Assembly: GCA_030272585.1 (NCBI GenBank)
Contig: BSYQ01000002.1
Span: 4,278,001-4,342,000 of the forward strand
Length of the DNA stretch: 64,000 nt
Origin: Bryopsis sp. KO-2023
Lineage: Eukaryota; Chlorophyta; Ulvophyceae; Bryopsidales; Bryopsidaceae
Direction of reading: 5' to 3'
The notes beneath the pieces were generated by a model that saw only the letters and a list, made by a program, of their open reading frames with translations, made no database searches and was not told where the DNA came from. A program made the translations under genes and the position numbers. This document shows, piece by piece, positions 1 through 12,500 of the stretch. How positions within the stretch are numbered: position 1 is the first letter of the stretch; the number at the start of each line of letters is the position of its first letter.

Positions 1-2210
1 CAAGAATGTAGACTCTAGAGGAGTTCTTGGATACGGAATCCATCCGGCGTAATCTAGACAAATTGTATAACACCTTGAATCGCTGAACGGATTTGACCCG
101 TGAAACAAATCCCCTACTATTTGAAATTCGACAAGAATGACACTTATACCGAAATCTACTTTGTGTTGGATCAATGCGTGGGTCACATATATTTTGGTCG
201 TTGCAACATGAGCACCTAACAAGCCCAAGTAATGTAACATCCGATGACCCGATTAGTGTTTATGGTATTTCGAACATCACCTTGATCAATGAGTTTGGTG
301 TTGTTACAGCCGCGCTGCCAGTCGTCACAGGTGTAAAGAATCCACCAGAAATGATAGATTCACGCACCTTTTGCGATTTTCCATGCCCCGGGCTGCGGCA
401 TATCCCGCCTTGTGTAGCTTCCCCTTCCTATTGTATTCGTTCAAGTGTCATCAAGCATTGCACCTGGTTTGAAGTCCAATATTGTAACAAATTGCTTGTA
501 CTCCTTTACATATAGTGTTTTTGGCCTCCCGCAGTCGTGATCACGGTGGACATTAAACCTGGGCGATGATCCAAGTGAGTTGTTGTGCTTTGGCGGTTGA
601 GGTGATGGATGTCCGCTAGCCTGACTTATTGGCTTTGAGACCCGTTGAAACCCATGAGTGTCATGGGGTGAGGGTCTTTTCAATACGGTATGGCATGCTT
701 CTTTCCAAAATTGACGACATCAAGTTCTTTTTGGCCCCTCATCCTGATGTCTCTTTCGGCACGTTGCCGCCGTATGTTCGTCCAAGTGGCAGCGATAGCC
801 CCATTTATAACTATATTACAAAGATTTCAAGGAGCTAATTCGTTGGTTCATTTCATTCTTCGTTGCTAATAGGAACTAGGGTACCTAATTGTTGAGTACC
901 TAAGGTGCTAAGGTAGATAGTCTTTGCTTCCGGATATTGAACACAGTTGATTTCTCACCATTTCACCGGGTGTTCACACTTGCCCATGATCTTTTTCTTT
1001 TCCCCTCTCAATCAATCGGTTGGAGGGAAAGCAACAAAGCTCTTAAACGCATAATCTTCCAGAGAAAAATTAAAGTTCTGGAAGAAATCACAAATGCAAC
1101 ATGCGTTCCGAGATCTCAAGTTGTCCAAGCCGTTGAGAATGCAAGAACCGATAACAAGTTAACCATACATCAATTTCAATTGGGAATTCAGAAAAATTAT
1201 GTTCCATGTAGGCAATCGAGACGCCCCCATTAGAAACCATGATACCACGCTTTGTCAAGCTCCACGATTGACATAAATTTTTCCTTATAATGCAACGTGG
1301 GTGGGGCCGGGGCCGTTTTTCTCTCTAGCAGGGGGTCAGATATAAGTTTAAAAATTTATTGCCGATTCTCGTTGATTTCCCTTAGCATAACGACTCAAAT
1401 TTTTTCGAGAGAATTTTGCAAGCTTTCGAAGCCATTTGGCGGGCTCCCAACTAATTCTGCCCTCATCTTGCCACTACAAAGTACCTTACTACCCTTCTCC
1501 TTCTCCTAAGTTTTGGTCTAGCTTCCGAAATAAAGTTCTTTTCCCACGTCGAAACAACTAATGCCCGTGGTCAAACCTAAACACATTGACTTATGGATGT
1601 CTTGAAAAACAAAAGAGTTGTTTCCGGGTTGGATAGCGAAATCCACCATCGTTGTCTTGGGCTCTTTCAATTGTGAGCCGAACTTGGATCCGTGTTACAA
1701 TGGTTAGAGAAATCCGCCACGTCGTATCCCCCCTAGCTTTAAAAAAAAAAAGTGGCCATATTAATGCTTCACAAGTTAAAGGCACCCAGACCTGTTGAAT
1801 ATAGTCCCCCACTTGTGACACCATTTTTCAAAGTGTTCCCCTTCTTGCAAAAACACCTTCCCTAGTGTCTTCTTGCACAGGGGCCTTTTCTTCTATTAAA
1901 CTTTACCTTTTAGCGCGATTCGACCGACTTGTTCGCACTTGTTTGAAATAATTGGGAATCGAAAACAGAAAAAAAATACAAAAAAACAAAATCATTAAAA
2001 GGTCGGCGAGAGAGGATGGAAGGATTTGCTTACATAAGGTTTTGAGGTTTTAAGGGTTTTTTTAAATTAGAAAATACGTCCCAAAAGAAAATACGTCGAA
2101 AGTCTTATATACCAAAGAACACGAAGCAACTTGGTTAACTGATGGGAGTGCACACACCCATGATTCGCAAAGCTTTTCAAAGACCAACGGACATGCTCTC
2201 TATGCACGTG
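1..2210. other. Gene-poor decayed sequence
   Basis: I see no supportable gene here. Open frames stay below about 115 codons, overlap one another on both strands and match no family I know. There is no tandem array and no RNA gene. Short A/T homopolymers occur (for example a run of A near 1740). The stretch ends at the target duplication of the first hAT-type element. Confidence 0.6.
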
Positions 2211-2218
2211 GTTGGTAA

Positions 2219-2618
2219 CAGTCATGGGCTGCACAGGACGGACCCCTGTCTTGTGCATCGCACAGAACAGGGTTCTGTGCGGGCTCTGTGCGCCCTGTGC
2301 TGTCCTGTCCTGTTTTTCGAAATTCCACAGGCTAGAACAGAACAGACTGTCTGTTTTGTGCACAGGTCGGACCTGTGCTGCACAGGTGCACAGATTGCAC
2401 AGCACAGCACAGAACTGCACAGAATCTGCGCAGACTGTGCACAGAGTCTACACAGAAACTGCACAGACTTTGCACAGACCTGCACAGACTTTGCACAGAC
2501 CCTGTCTGTGCTGTGCTGTACAGGTCTGTGCACCTGTGCAGCACAGGTCCGACCCTGTGCACAGAACAGACAGTCTGTTCTGTCCTGTCCTGTGCACAGG
2601 GGTCTCAGCCCATGTCTG
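2219..2618 (+). mobile_element. hAT-type miniature transposon, CTGTGCACAG family, copy 1
   Basis: A 400-bp non-autonomous element. It begins CAGTCATGGGCTG and ends with the reverse complement of CAGACATGGGCTG, so the termini are imperfect inverted repeats beginning with CAG. It is flanked by a perfect 8-bp direct repeat, GTTGGTAA (2211-2218 and 2619-2626), which fits the hAT target consensus nTnnnnAn. The interior is almost wholly built from variants of CTGTGCACAG, CACAGAC and CTGTCCTGT, arranged so that the left half largely reads as the reverse complement of the right half; the whole element could fold into a long hairpin. It encodes nothing: the open frames crossing it are repeat shadows rich in Cys, His, Thr and Gln. 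The transposase source is not in this window. The hAT assignment rests on terminus, duplication length and duplication consensus, not on a transposase. Confidence 0.85.
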
Positions 2619-2626
2619 GTTGGTAA

Positions 2627-4670
2627 GTTGATTGTATGGGTGGGGACTATTCTTAAATTCAAATGATAAGACATTATGAGCTGATGGTCCGAGTCTATAA
2701 CTTGAGCTTCAAACCTGCTTAACAAAATACGACATTCAAAATTAAGAAACTTGTATGTATGCCTATCATATATTCCCCTTTTGTTTGAATCGGGCTGAGG
2801 TGAACTTTTGGGGCGTTCAAAAACTCCCTTGTTTACCTTCCTAGCATTAAACAAAGAAGTGAGACTTCTTCTAGCAAAGTTTGTTTATTGTAGTTGTAAC
2901 CTTGACTCTTCTGCCGTCGCCTCATACTTTTTCAAACTTGATATTATCATTACTCACGATTCGTGAGGCACGCATGGTTTGTCGTCGATTAGGTTATCTC
3001 GATCCTACTTAAAATGTCGTGAATCAGAATTAATAGAATCATAAATGTTCCCTTCCCCGTGTTTTTGTGCAGGCAAAGAAGAACTTTAGAACTTCTTGTA
3101 GGTTAATGGGTCGGTGACAAATTACACACATTGACTGTCCTTATTTTTCAAGAGATGATTCTCCAAAATATAGTTGTGTCCAAGCATAGGAACAAAGATT
3201 GGTGGTAGCGATTCCGGCTCATAATATCAATAATCTCTTCGGAGGTCGGTTAAAGAAAACTTGTTACGGCCATTAAGAATGCTTTTCTTGAATCTAGAAC
3301 ACCACCTCCTCCGCTTGACTTGATTGAATGTTAATCTTCAACAATAAAAAATGCTGCGAAAAATGTCCTTATGCTTCATGAACTTCAAGCTCTGGGATAT
3401 TCCAAGGAAATATAAAAAAACAAAATACGATATATCGTCCAAGATAATGAACAAGGTGATGGGGCCATATAAATTAAATTCTTAAACGAAGAACATGAAA
3501 TTTCCAACCAATCAACATTCATAAGCATGGGAGCATGATGTAGTAGTACAACCCGCTTGTCTTGCTGTGTGCATGGATATTTGAACACCAATAAAACAAA
3601 AACTTCAATTTGGGTTAAGAACAAATGATAAACTTCATGTTTTTTATACCACGAAGCGCTTATTTTCCAACTCTTCATTGGATTTCTTTGAGGTTTATGA
3701 GAAGGATGGTGGTCAACAGGGTGTTTGTCTTCTTTCTGCTGGATTTCATTTTCTTCATTTTCTTCATTTGCACCCCTGACCAAAGAATATGTATTGGGTC
3801 CGTGGTGTCACAACGACTCGCGACCAAAGAGGAAAAACGACAGAAACCTACTCCAAGAGGGAGGAAAGTGCAAACCGAAATCGAAAAGTGACTGAGGCTT
3901 TTGCCTACCCTCTCCTGCCCCTTTCTCTCGAATCAGCGGCGCTAATGCACGCAAGGGCGATAACGTCTGATCCTCAACATTTTATCATAGTTTAGTGATC
4001 TTCTAATAACCACCCGTCAATATTGTGTAGTGTGTCGCTACACTCTAATTGTGTGGTATTGAATAGTATTATCTCAACACAACCCACGCGCCTCCAAGTA
4101 GACTTTCGTGGTCCACCTTTTCGATCACCATTCCCACCTTCCCCTATTTCTTAAATACCTTTGTCACCCTGTTGTTCCTCGCTCGTCTCCCCCTCCTTTT
4201 GTCGACCTTGCTAGGTGTTTTCCATGGCGCTTTCTGGCTGCTCGTTGCTGGGTTCTGAGTCTCGAGCCTTGGTCTTGGGTCTACTCTTCGTCTTGGCGCA
4301 TTTCGCACTTTAAGGGGCAAGGATATATGTGGTCCATAATTCGTGGATGGTTGCATCGGACCCGCGGCCTCATGGATAACTAACGTGGGCGAAGTTAATT
4401 TCCCATCGCTCTGCTTGACGAGGTTTGGGGGACCAAATTTGTCCTCCGATCCGTTCCATCCACAAATCTTGTCCCTCAACTATTCCCAAGTCCGACGGAG
4501 CTGTCCCTCAAAAGACGGTAGACAAAAGTCTACCAGCTCTTGCACACCAATAATATCAAACTCATCAAACTAATATAATATCAAACTCATGCATATCTTC
4601 TAAAAACTGAGGAAATTTATCTGTGCTCATAGCCTGGAGATTTCAACAGACTAATCTAAAAACAAGTTTC
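2627..4670. other. Gene-poor decayed sequence
   Basis: No recognisable gene, RNA or repeat. Short overlapping open frames occur on both strands (up to about 130 codons around 3385-3783), but their composition is biased to Phe, Ile and Lys as expected from AT-rich noncoding DNA. Confidence 0.55.
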
Positions 4671-5169
4671 TTAGCCGAGCGGCAATCCTATGTAACACCA
4701 TTCGGGCTTGCAATAAGGGCCTAAGGGAATCAACCGGAAAGTAACAATGCCAGTCCGACCGATCCAAAACGACAGGAATAGTAATCCCTGAGGACACTCT
4801 AAGATATAACTTTTATTGCCCGTAAAAAACCTTCTGGATCTGAGAAGAAGCGTCATTGGAAAGCATAAAAGCTAAATCATGAAAAGGGCGTAATGTAGCA
4901 CGCTGTGCGCGCTGATATTGCGTGAAATCAAACCGCAATCTGAAATCACAGGGAATATCTTCAGGGGCAACCCAATGGGCTTCAACGGTGAAAAATCTCA
5001 ATCCAAAAACAAAACCTTTAGTTTCTTCAGACCTAAACCTCATAAGGATAGGCCGAAGGTGATCCTTTGTAGAGCGTTGTACCACAACACCCTCCTGTAA
5101 CACCCTCCTTAAATCGAACCAACTTGAAAACCTAGGCCAAACCAGAAGCATCCCATGTAGAGTCTGCAT
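4671..5169 (-). pseudogene. Unrecognised protein-like relic, two frames
   Basis: On the minus strand a 118-codon open frame (5169-4813) ends in a stop, and protein-like sequence appears to continue for about 50 more residues, partly in the same frame. The first part has balanced composition with several Arg/Phe-rich stretches (for example LRPILMRFRSEETKGF). This looks more like decayed coding sequence than random frames, perhaps the gag or other structural part of a retroelement, but I cannot assign a family. Confidence 0.25.
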
Positions 5170-6350
5170 GGTGAGCCAATCTTGTTAATGCATTCTACAC
5201 AGTGGATTTAAGAGACTCACAGGTTTCGTCTCGAAGCTCCGTAGAAAGGCAACCAAATTGAAGCGTTTCTCCTAGCGTTCCCGCTGATCCGCCAGTCGCG
5301 ATTCCAGGGAAGCAACCCGATGTTCCAAAACACGAACCCGCTCTTGGGCCTCCCAAGCCAATTTTCGTCAATTCTCTCATCTTCTAAAAGCCTAATCATG
5401 ATTATCCTAAAGCATGAAAAACTTCCCACAACATGAAGCAACAAGTCATGCGTCCATATAAATGAGGCCCGTATCGTGTTTTATTGTCTCTAACTTTAAG
5501 TAAGAAGCACGTTATAAAATCGATCACCTTGAGGGTCTCCCTTTTATGGTTCAAAAAGTTCTTTTTGTTACCTCGTTGAGTTTTTTCTCACTTACAACTG
5601 CCTTTCATCCTTGGAAAAATTCTCTTTTTTAGTTCTTTTTTAATTTTACTCTCACTCGCAATTCTCTTCTATAGTTTACCCGATCGTTTATTTTTGGCAA
5701 TTCGTGGTTGATGATAACTGTTCCTGCTTATTCATATTGTGTTCCATACCGAAGACGAACTGTTTCGACTGTTGTCTTTACTTGCAACATGTGTTTCCAC
5801 CTCTGCCTTCATAATCATTTTACGATGCATCGGCATCCGTAGTTGCACCATTAGTTGCAGCATCAGTAGTCGTAATCATAGCAGCAACAACATTCTGCTT
5901 TGCTTTTTGCTATGATTGTTGGACCCTTCTTAGGGTAGAATTGCCGTAGTATTGGTCCAATTCTGACTCGTTACAGTTGCTATCACTTTGTTTTCACTCG
6001 TCCGCGCCTAAAACCGACCCGGTTGATGAAGGAACAACAAAGGAAAAAAAAAAGGAATTATTTTAGGAAACGCTTTGATGCTCCTCTTGAATAAGTTTCT
6101 AAAAGCAAAACCAATGTGCTCTTGCTCTCAGATGTTATGAGTGTATGGGAAATAATGGATGTATTGATGTTTAGCTCGGGGCGCTTAAAAGGGTGCATGA
6201 ATGTCATACTTTATATTTTATTGGATCATCACCCCTCGGGGAGTCGAACCCTCGACGTTTAAACCTTTGGGGATTGACGCCTACTTTTTCCAGGCAAACT
6301 ATTTGTAAAGTGATGAATCCTTGTTGCAATCTTCATTCTTTTACTCCAAA
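5170..6350. other. Gene-poor; one isolated tRNA-like B box
   Basis: No coding feature. On the minus strand, 6251-6241 reads GGGTTCGACTC, a good match to the Pol III B box/TpsiC arm. I find no matching A box or acceptor stem upstream, so this is at most a tRNA-derived remnant. Confidence 0.35.
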
Positions 6351-6356
6351 GCCCCT

Positions 6357-6720
6357 TCAATCCTCACAATACAAATGCTTCGTATATGGGGGGAAATTCA
6401 TCGCGCGAAATAATGTCGTATTAGGCCGATGCAAATATTCGATTGTGCAACCCCGAGCCTTAGTGACATACAAATCCACTTTGCCTACATTCATGTCGAG
6501 CTTCAAAACGACATCAGATTTCATAACAGGTCCTTTAGCCAAACAATACAACGCAACCTCACTTGTGCCTATCACTCGCCCCTTGAAAACATTGCGAACA
6601 ATTGCGCATCCTCCCTCGACAAATCAGTCGGCAACCCCACCGTCTCAATGTCTTTTTCCGATAGATCCAACCTGTGGGACTCACAAAGATAATTACAAAT
6701 CCAAAAGGATCAAAGGACTC
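6357..6720 (-). pseudogene. Unrecognised coding relic downstream of LINE end
   Basis: Two minus-strand frames carry protein-like sequence. One, near 6680-6590, reads LSEKDIETVGLPTDLSREDA; another (6575-6357) reads on through GTSEVALYCLAKGPVMKSDV. The switch of frame between them suggests a broken coding region. It lies 3' of the LINE open frame that ends at 6809 and may be an older element into which the LINE inserted. I recognise no family. A 216-codon open frame on the plus strand covers the same DNA; I treat it as the antisense shadow. Confidence 0.25.
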
Positions 6721-6808
6721 TCGTCCTATACAATCCCCGCCCAAAAATGGGCCTTATTCCCTTGTTCTAAAGAACTTTCGACCATGCCACCTGTAACTCC
6801 CACCCGCC

Positions 6809-7585
6809 TTAACTCTGGAAATTACCTAGTAATTGCTCCCTGAGTTTCTCCCCTTCCACCAAATACTTAGCTATTTCCTGATAACGCCTTGTCTGGAAAA
6901 CTGTCCTAGGGTCGTCACCCTGAAACAAACCAATAAATCTATCCCTTAATCCTTGGTACACATGACACTTGAACAGAAAGTGGATTTCATCTTCCACTTG
7001 ATTCTTGCAAAACCAACACACCCTATCACTTCTTTCTACCCGATTCACTCTTTTCATTCTATCTGTCTCTACCCGAAGGCAATAGACACCGCATCTGAAC
7101 CATGCGATTACCCTAACATGATCAAATTTCAATTGTTGACTGAAATAACCCGGCCTCTCTCCTTTCTTAATAAGGTTATACCATTCTCTAAAACGTACCG
7201 AGTCCACCCACATGCATCTCAAAAAGTCTTTCTTTGTCTCCCTCCAATCCCGCATGTCAATAATCTCCCCATTATTAATACACGACACAAAACTATATAC
7301 TTCATGCTTCTCCTTGAACTTTTCTTACAAAGCAAGCCATCCTCTAACTCTCCTCTCTTCACCATCCAGGTTTCCCTCGGTGAGATTTTTTACCCAATCA
7401 AAAAAAGAGCTGGCGTTTTTTCTGAGCTTTCCCCAGCTTTTCTCAAGCTTCCCTTTGTGAGATTTTCGATCAAAGTAAAGAAACGAGACCAGAACGCATA
7501 ATCGGGAATGCGATGCGACTAACATTAGGAACATAAGGTGGTGAGTGATTGTGATCATGTGCGCCGCACGGAAACCACGCACCAC
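6809..7585 (-). mobile_element. LINE relic: 3' end of ORF2 with zinc-binding tail
   Basis: The 159-codon minus-strand frame (7288-6809) has the C-terminal zinc-binding region found after the reverse transcriptase in many plant and algal LINEs. It contains CWFCKNQ, then VEDEIHFLFKCHVY, giving the C-x2-C...H...C pattern and the usual HFLFxC core, and it stops shortly afterwards. Upstream (7585-7325) another frame appears to carry the preceding part. The catalytic reverse transcriptase core is missing, as expected for a 5'-truncated or decayed copy. Its ending resembles the LINE piece inside the phosphatase intron at 35.3-36.3 kb but differs at many residues, so the two belong to different subfamilies. 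Confidence 0.7.
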
Positions 7586-7589
7586 AAGT

Positions 7590-9516
7590 TTCTTTCAACG
7601 TTGCCGACAGAAACGTGGATGCTTTGGTTGATACCGGGGCGGCTCGATCATTTTCTTGATCGTCTTTATTTTGACATTATGGCTTACATGGGAAAATGAC
7701 GTCGGTATACATATCATTTTTTGGACCGTTCGGGGTGTTCAATATTCCTATTTATACATAATTTAATGTGCCCAACTGATTCAACGCCGGATCTATGTGA
7801 TTTGAGGCAAAGGTTCACCCCATGATTCCAACAATCGGTTCAATGACCGAGAAGTTGCTTTCATTAACTTTTCTCTTAACTTTTCCCGGTTTGTAAAACA
7901 AAAACTCATCAACCGAAGAAATATCAATCACTACTTTGTATTCATAAGTTGGCCCCCGGAAATATCCAAATGGCTTCAAGGCGAACTGAATATTTAATTC
8001 TTGTTTGGGCCAACGTTACTTTTTGTCGCTTCAAATTCATCTGCCGGCTTTCGTTTCGTTCCCGCGCTTGGAATAGACGTGTATTGAAAATTGAATACAA
8101 TATTCTGGTTGCAAGTGGGGGCAAAGTAATTTATCGATCCGGACCCATCCGAGTTTGTGGTTTATTGTAAACCTCTCTATTTATCACCTTTTTTGGTACA
8201 TTCGATCAACAATCCATGAAAATCGTAGCCCAGTAGGCTAAAAAATTTAAATACGAAGACTTTTGCATCGTAGTTAAAGATTCTCGGAAATCCGTTTGAC
8301 TACTCGAGAGATTGTTGTTCATGCCGTCGCCACTACAACAACCATAAAGTTATTCACATCTTCAAGTCGGGCGTTTAGACGTACCACCTCATCTCCATTT
8401 GTGGCGACTGGCTCTTGACCAGTTCTGATAAACTAATCTGCCCGCAACCCTTCCTCAGTTAGTGATCTTTCCGGCCAAGATGTTCTACAAATGTTTGTTA
8501 ATGGCTATGTATGTAGGGTCTCTATATACCAAGCGTTTTTTTTTTTCCGTAGAAATTGGCCGTTCTCTTTGCCCAGAATGAGACGAGCCTAGTGTGTTAT
8601 GTTGAGGGAAGTAATACCTGGTATTTTTATTATGCCAACTGCGTACTACAACAACACGACATGAGGATATCATGTAGACATTAATGAACATATGCTTCAC
8701 AATGCCCCTCCCCCCAATCAATCACTAAGTTAATCTTCTTACCAAGTCAAGCATATCATATGCGAATGCGAGAGATCCTCATTGGTTGGAGCCGCGGCTC
8801 ATCATAAACATGACAAAGCCATGAATTTTGTCTTTAACTGCTATTCTAACTTCCTCCTTGCTCAGCGAGGATCCAGGGAACGCGAAGACACAACCATCGT
8901 TATGACTTCCAAGATTATCCTCTACATTCATTGTGGAACCGATATGGTTTATAGTTAGTAGTCTTGAAATAACATCTACTGTTAATTTATGGGATTCGTT
9001 CACATTAACATGCTTTTTCGATTGAAAACTAGGGGTAAGCTCATCAGCCTTGGGATTTGTCAATAACTTTGTTCTTCGTAACGTTTTGGTGGCATTTATC
9101 TTCGGGAAAGGACAGTTGTATGGACCTACGCATTCCCATTTAATATGTTGGATATGGAAAAATGACATGACTTCGTGATGGGCACCAAACATTTGGAATC
9201 CTGCATACGAACAACAAAAAGAAAAGAATGACTAATCAACATTAACCTCAACAAACCAAAAAACTAGAAAAAACTCCCGAACATAAACCAAACATATTAT
9301 ACTCATATTTCTTAATTAGTAAGTAATTTATTCGGTCCAAACCTCTTAATATTATGTGATGGGGTGGTCCAATTAGAAAATCAACAATTAGCCCATTAAT
9401 CGTTTCAATGGAATCTTCGATATATTTTCCCTTAAAATACTTGATACCACCTTGTCGCCCATTGATGAATCCTACTCAAAGGTCAAAAATACACACCCAT
9501 ACCCACACCCACCCAC
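7590..9516. other. Gene-poor; one 137-codon open frame
   Basis: No recognised feature. The longest frame is on the minus strand, 9192-8779. It has mixed composition and no motif I know, and no splice context that would make it an exon. I do not call it a gene. Confidence 0.4.
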
Positions 9517-9556
9517 ACCTGAGTTGTGCGCCGTTGCAACGGCGCACAACTCTGGT
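9517..9556. repeat. Near-perfect 40-bp palindrome
   Basis: Positions 9521-9552 form a perfect 32-bp palindrome with no spacer (left arm GAGTTGTGCGCCGTTG). It extends to 9517-9556 with one mismatched pair. It lies just after a run of ACCCAC repeats (about 9491-9519). Its high GC content contrasts with its AT-rich surroundings. It could be a cruciform-forming site or the remnant of a very small foldback element. No protein signature accompanies it. Confidence 0.85.
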
Positions 9557-9559
9557 GAG

Positions 9560-12500
9560 CAATCAATGGTCCTGAACTTACCTTATCTTTGAGTTCTCTT
9601 GAATATCTATTGCCAATAGCTCGAGTCACACCCAACTCCCCATCAAGTATCCGTCACCATTAAGAAACCCCCCAGCTAAGGCGATCTTCCATCGTTTTCA
9701 TTGGAGACTTTTAAGCGTGCTCAACCGTGATGAGGGTTCCTCTCCCCTAGGTGGACAACATGACTTTGCAACCCCCATCTTTTCCAAGTACTAGAACATG
9801 AACATTTCTCTCATCCATAGTTCTAGTGAACTGATCATTGCGCCATTTATTGTTGCCTAGCATAGAAAGAAAACTTAACACGTCAATCTTTGCCAATATG
9901 AAAAGGTCGATTTGCTTCCCGATTGACTGGTCCCCTTATCTAAGATCACGTTTGTTCGAGATACATAGTAGTAACAGAAGTAACAACGCGATTCAACACG
10001 ATTGTCTTTATTCTTGTGCGGAGGTTGCATTTTGGAGTGGAGCTGAGTTGCTCGTAAAAGCGTCCACCTTGGAAGCGCGGAATAAGAATGTATCATGTTG
10101 CATAAAGAGGACGGAAAGACCCTGTTTCAACCCGCTGATCAAAGACAGTATCGCTTGTTGTGACCACCCGACACATTACAATGGTTTGGGCTGCCCAAAC
10201 AAGAAATTGATACAATATCTCATGGAAAATAAAAAAGGTTGATCGATTGAGATAAAGAGTGCCTGGGTACCTATGGTGGGAGGTAGATAGCTAGGAGTGA
10301 AAGCGACGGTATCCGCACTTCTTCAAAAAATCGACCCTTTCCATGATAACTACGTTACCCTGAACTTCTTGAAAACCAAACCTTCTTGGTATTGGAGTAT
10401 ATCGGCTTTGTCTGGTCGAGCAACAGGAGTGTCGAGACAATCAGACGCTGTCTTAGGCTAACTTCCTCCAGGCGGGGCACGATCTGCGTTGAGTGTCGAT
10501 ATGACGCGAATGGGTTGGGGCTTCCACTATCCCAACGGATTGTTCCACTACTCGATGGATCATTTTGAACCCATTGTTTGTCACTCTGAGGAAATCTTCC
10601 TTTTTCGTCTTCGCCTCCGTTTGCATCCTCTTAAGATGCACCAAGAGTTTGTTGGACTGCCGATTCGCAGCCGCCACTGCCATGAGATGGTCTGCAATTT
10701 GTTTTTTCAAGTCTTCAACACTAAAGATCAGTTTCTTATTTCCCCGATAAAAAAGAAGTTGCCTTCTCAGCACCTTGAATTTTTTTTTATTTCTAGGATC
10801 CCTTTGTGATACTAAAAATATTCTTTTGACAGTTTTAGGATCATCGTCACGAGGGAAATTTCTGTAGGGATCATAGTGCTCAAGGCTCCCCTCCAAGCAC
10901 TGTCTCATCGTCAACAAATTTCAGAAACAGACCCTCAAGGCGTCTAACTCTTTCAACAGAAACTCCTCTCTATGTTATGGCCGCCATTGTAAAACTCTAC
11001 CCCAAGGCTGGGCGGAAATGCGGCAACCAACTGCAGAGGGTCACTTCCGGTGAAAGAACGTTCGTACGTGAGAGGGTGGTTGGTATCATCTCATGTATGG
11101 TACATACTTTCCAACTCTTCCCATCCAAAAGCGGGGTTTATACGCAAAGCCTCCAACGCAAAGCCTCCAACGCCAAGCCTGTCCAAATAACGAAGGTGCT
11201 CAACGGTGAGATGCAAAGGAAAATATTCGCCGACTGGGATTTCTTTAGGACTTGTAAACAAGCTTCCGCCATTTCCTTCGTATGAAAAACATGTTCGATT
11301 CAATATAAGATGCGTTTTCGGCGCTTGACGCTATATATATGCAAGGAAAACATGGATAATGTTTCCAAATTAAAAAATAACAAAAAAATTAGTCGCTTCG
11401 AGGTGGTTGAGTATTTGCACTTGATAAAAACAACTCCTACACATGTGTTGCAAATCTGAGAAAAGAGTGTAGATAGACGTGGCAAGACGTCTCGCGGAAA
11501 AAAGATAAGTCGCGATTTCAACTTGACAAGGTGGTTAGAACTATTTGCCCGAAGACCTTTATCCTAGGTGCCATTAGGACATCCAACTCCAATGCGCTTC
11601 TACCTGATTGGGTATGGACAGTAGCAATGCTGCCCGGGATCACGGAGTCAAACCAGAAGTTGAAGGCATTTGCCTCACTCGTTAGCCATTTCTTGTTTCA
11701 TAATATCTTTGGTATATATTCGAATCTTTCGATAACCGGCGTTATTCAAATTTAAAACGAATTTTTTTTGCATCCCTTCGCTTATGGGCATTAGAAAGAG
11801 CCCATCTTTCAAGTCCAATATTGTGTACTATCTCCAGAGAGGGTTTATATATATATATAGTCACCCCTTGTGACTTTAAATCCTCGAACTCGGCGAGGAC
11901 TTCTGACTTCTCGAATAAAGCACTAATCATGAAGGTGTCGCTTGGTTTGCGCATTGTTGCCTAGTGGAATCTAATCTCGGTGATAGTAGGCAGTTCAAAA
12001 ATCTAATTCTGGAGAGGTCAAGTCACTATTTGATGTTATGCAAGATAGCTTGTGTTGTGGGTCTCAGCCGTGTTGTGGGACTACGGGTTCCGGATGTTCA
12101 TAAAGATAAGTTTGGACCCCCATCCGTGTACGCATAAAGTCGATTAGTTATCATAACGCTACAAAGAGGATATCTAATTTGCATGATACAACCTACTCAA
12201 TGACGACATTTCGCATTGTCGACAATGTATTTCAAACTCTACCCGTGAATACGCAAGTACCATACATGTTGCAATCAAGGATGTATGCCTATTTTTTCTC
12301 AAGGTTCGATAGCCATACTATTTCAATAAAGCTTTTGACCCCGACATGGGTAATGGTTTGAGAATATATATTGTGTGAGGTAGGAAGACAATGTCTTCAT
12401 TTTATCTTAAGATAACATTGTATTGGTTCATCCATAAGCACAATGACAATCGATTGATTCCATTTAAGTTTCGAAAAATAACGAGGACAATCATTGACCT

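Noticed and set aside
2219..2618. Repeated short units resembling a CRISPR-like or clustered repeat array
   Set aside because: There are no regular spacers, the units are themselves inverted words, and CAG termini with an 8-bp target duplication show a transposon in a eukaryotic genome.
2142..2854. Long Cys/His/Thr/Gln-rich open frames on both strands (also 16087-17472)
   Set aside because: These are translations of the CTGTGCACAG repeats; the same motif gives open frames in nearly all six phases.
6193..6843. 216-codon plus-strand open frame
   Set aside because: Composition is Ser/Thr/Pro-rich without motif, and the opposite strand carries more protein-like sequence plus a LINE end; treated as an antisense shadow.
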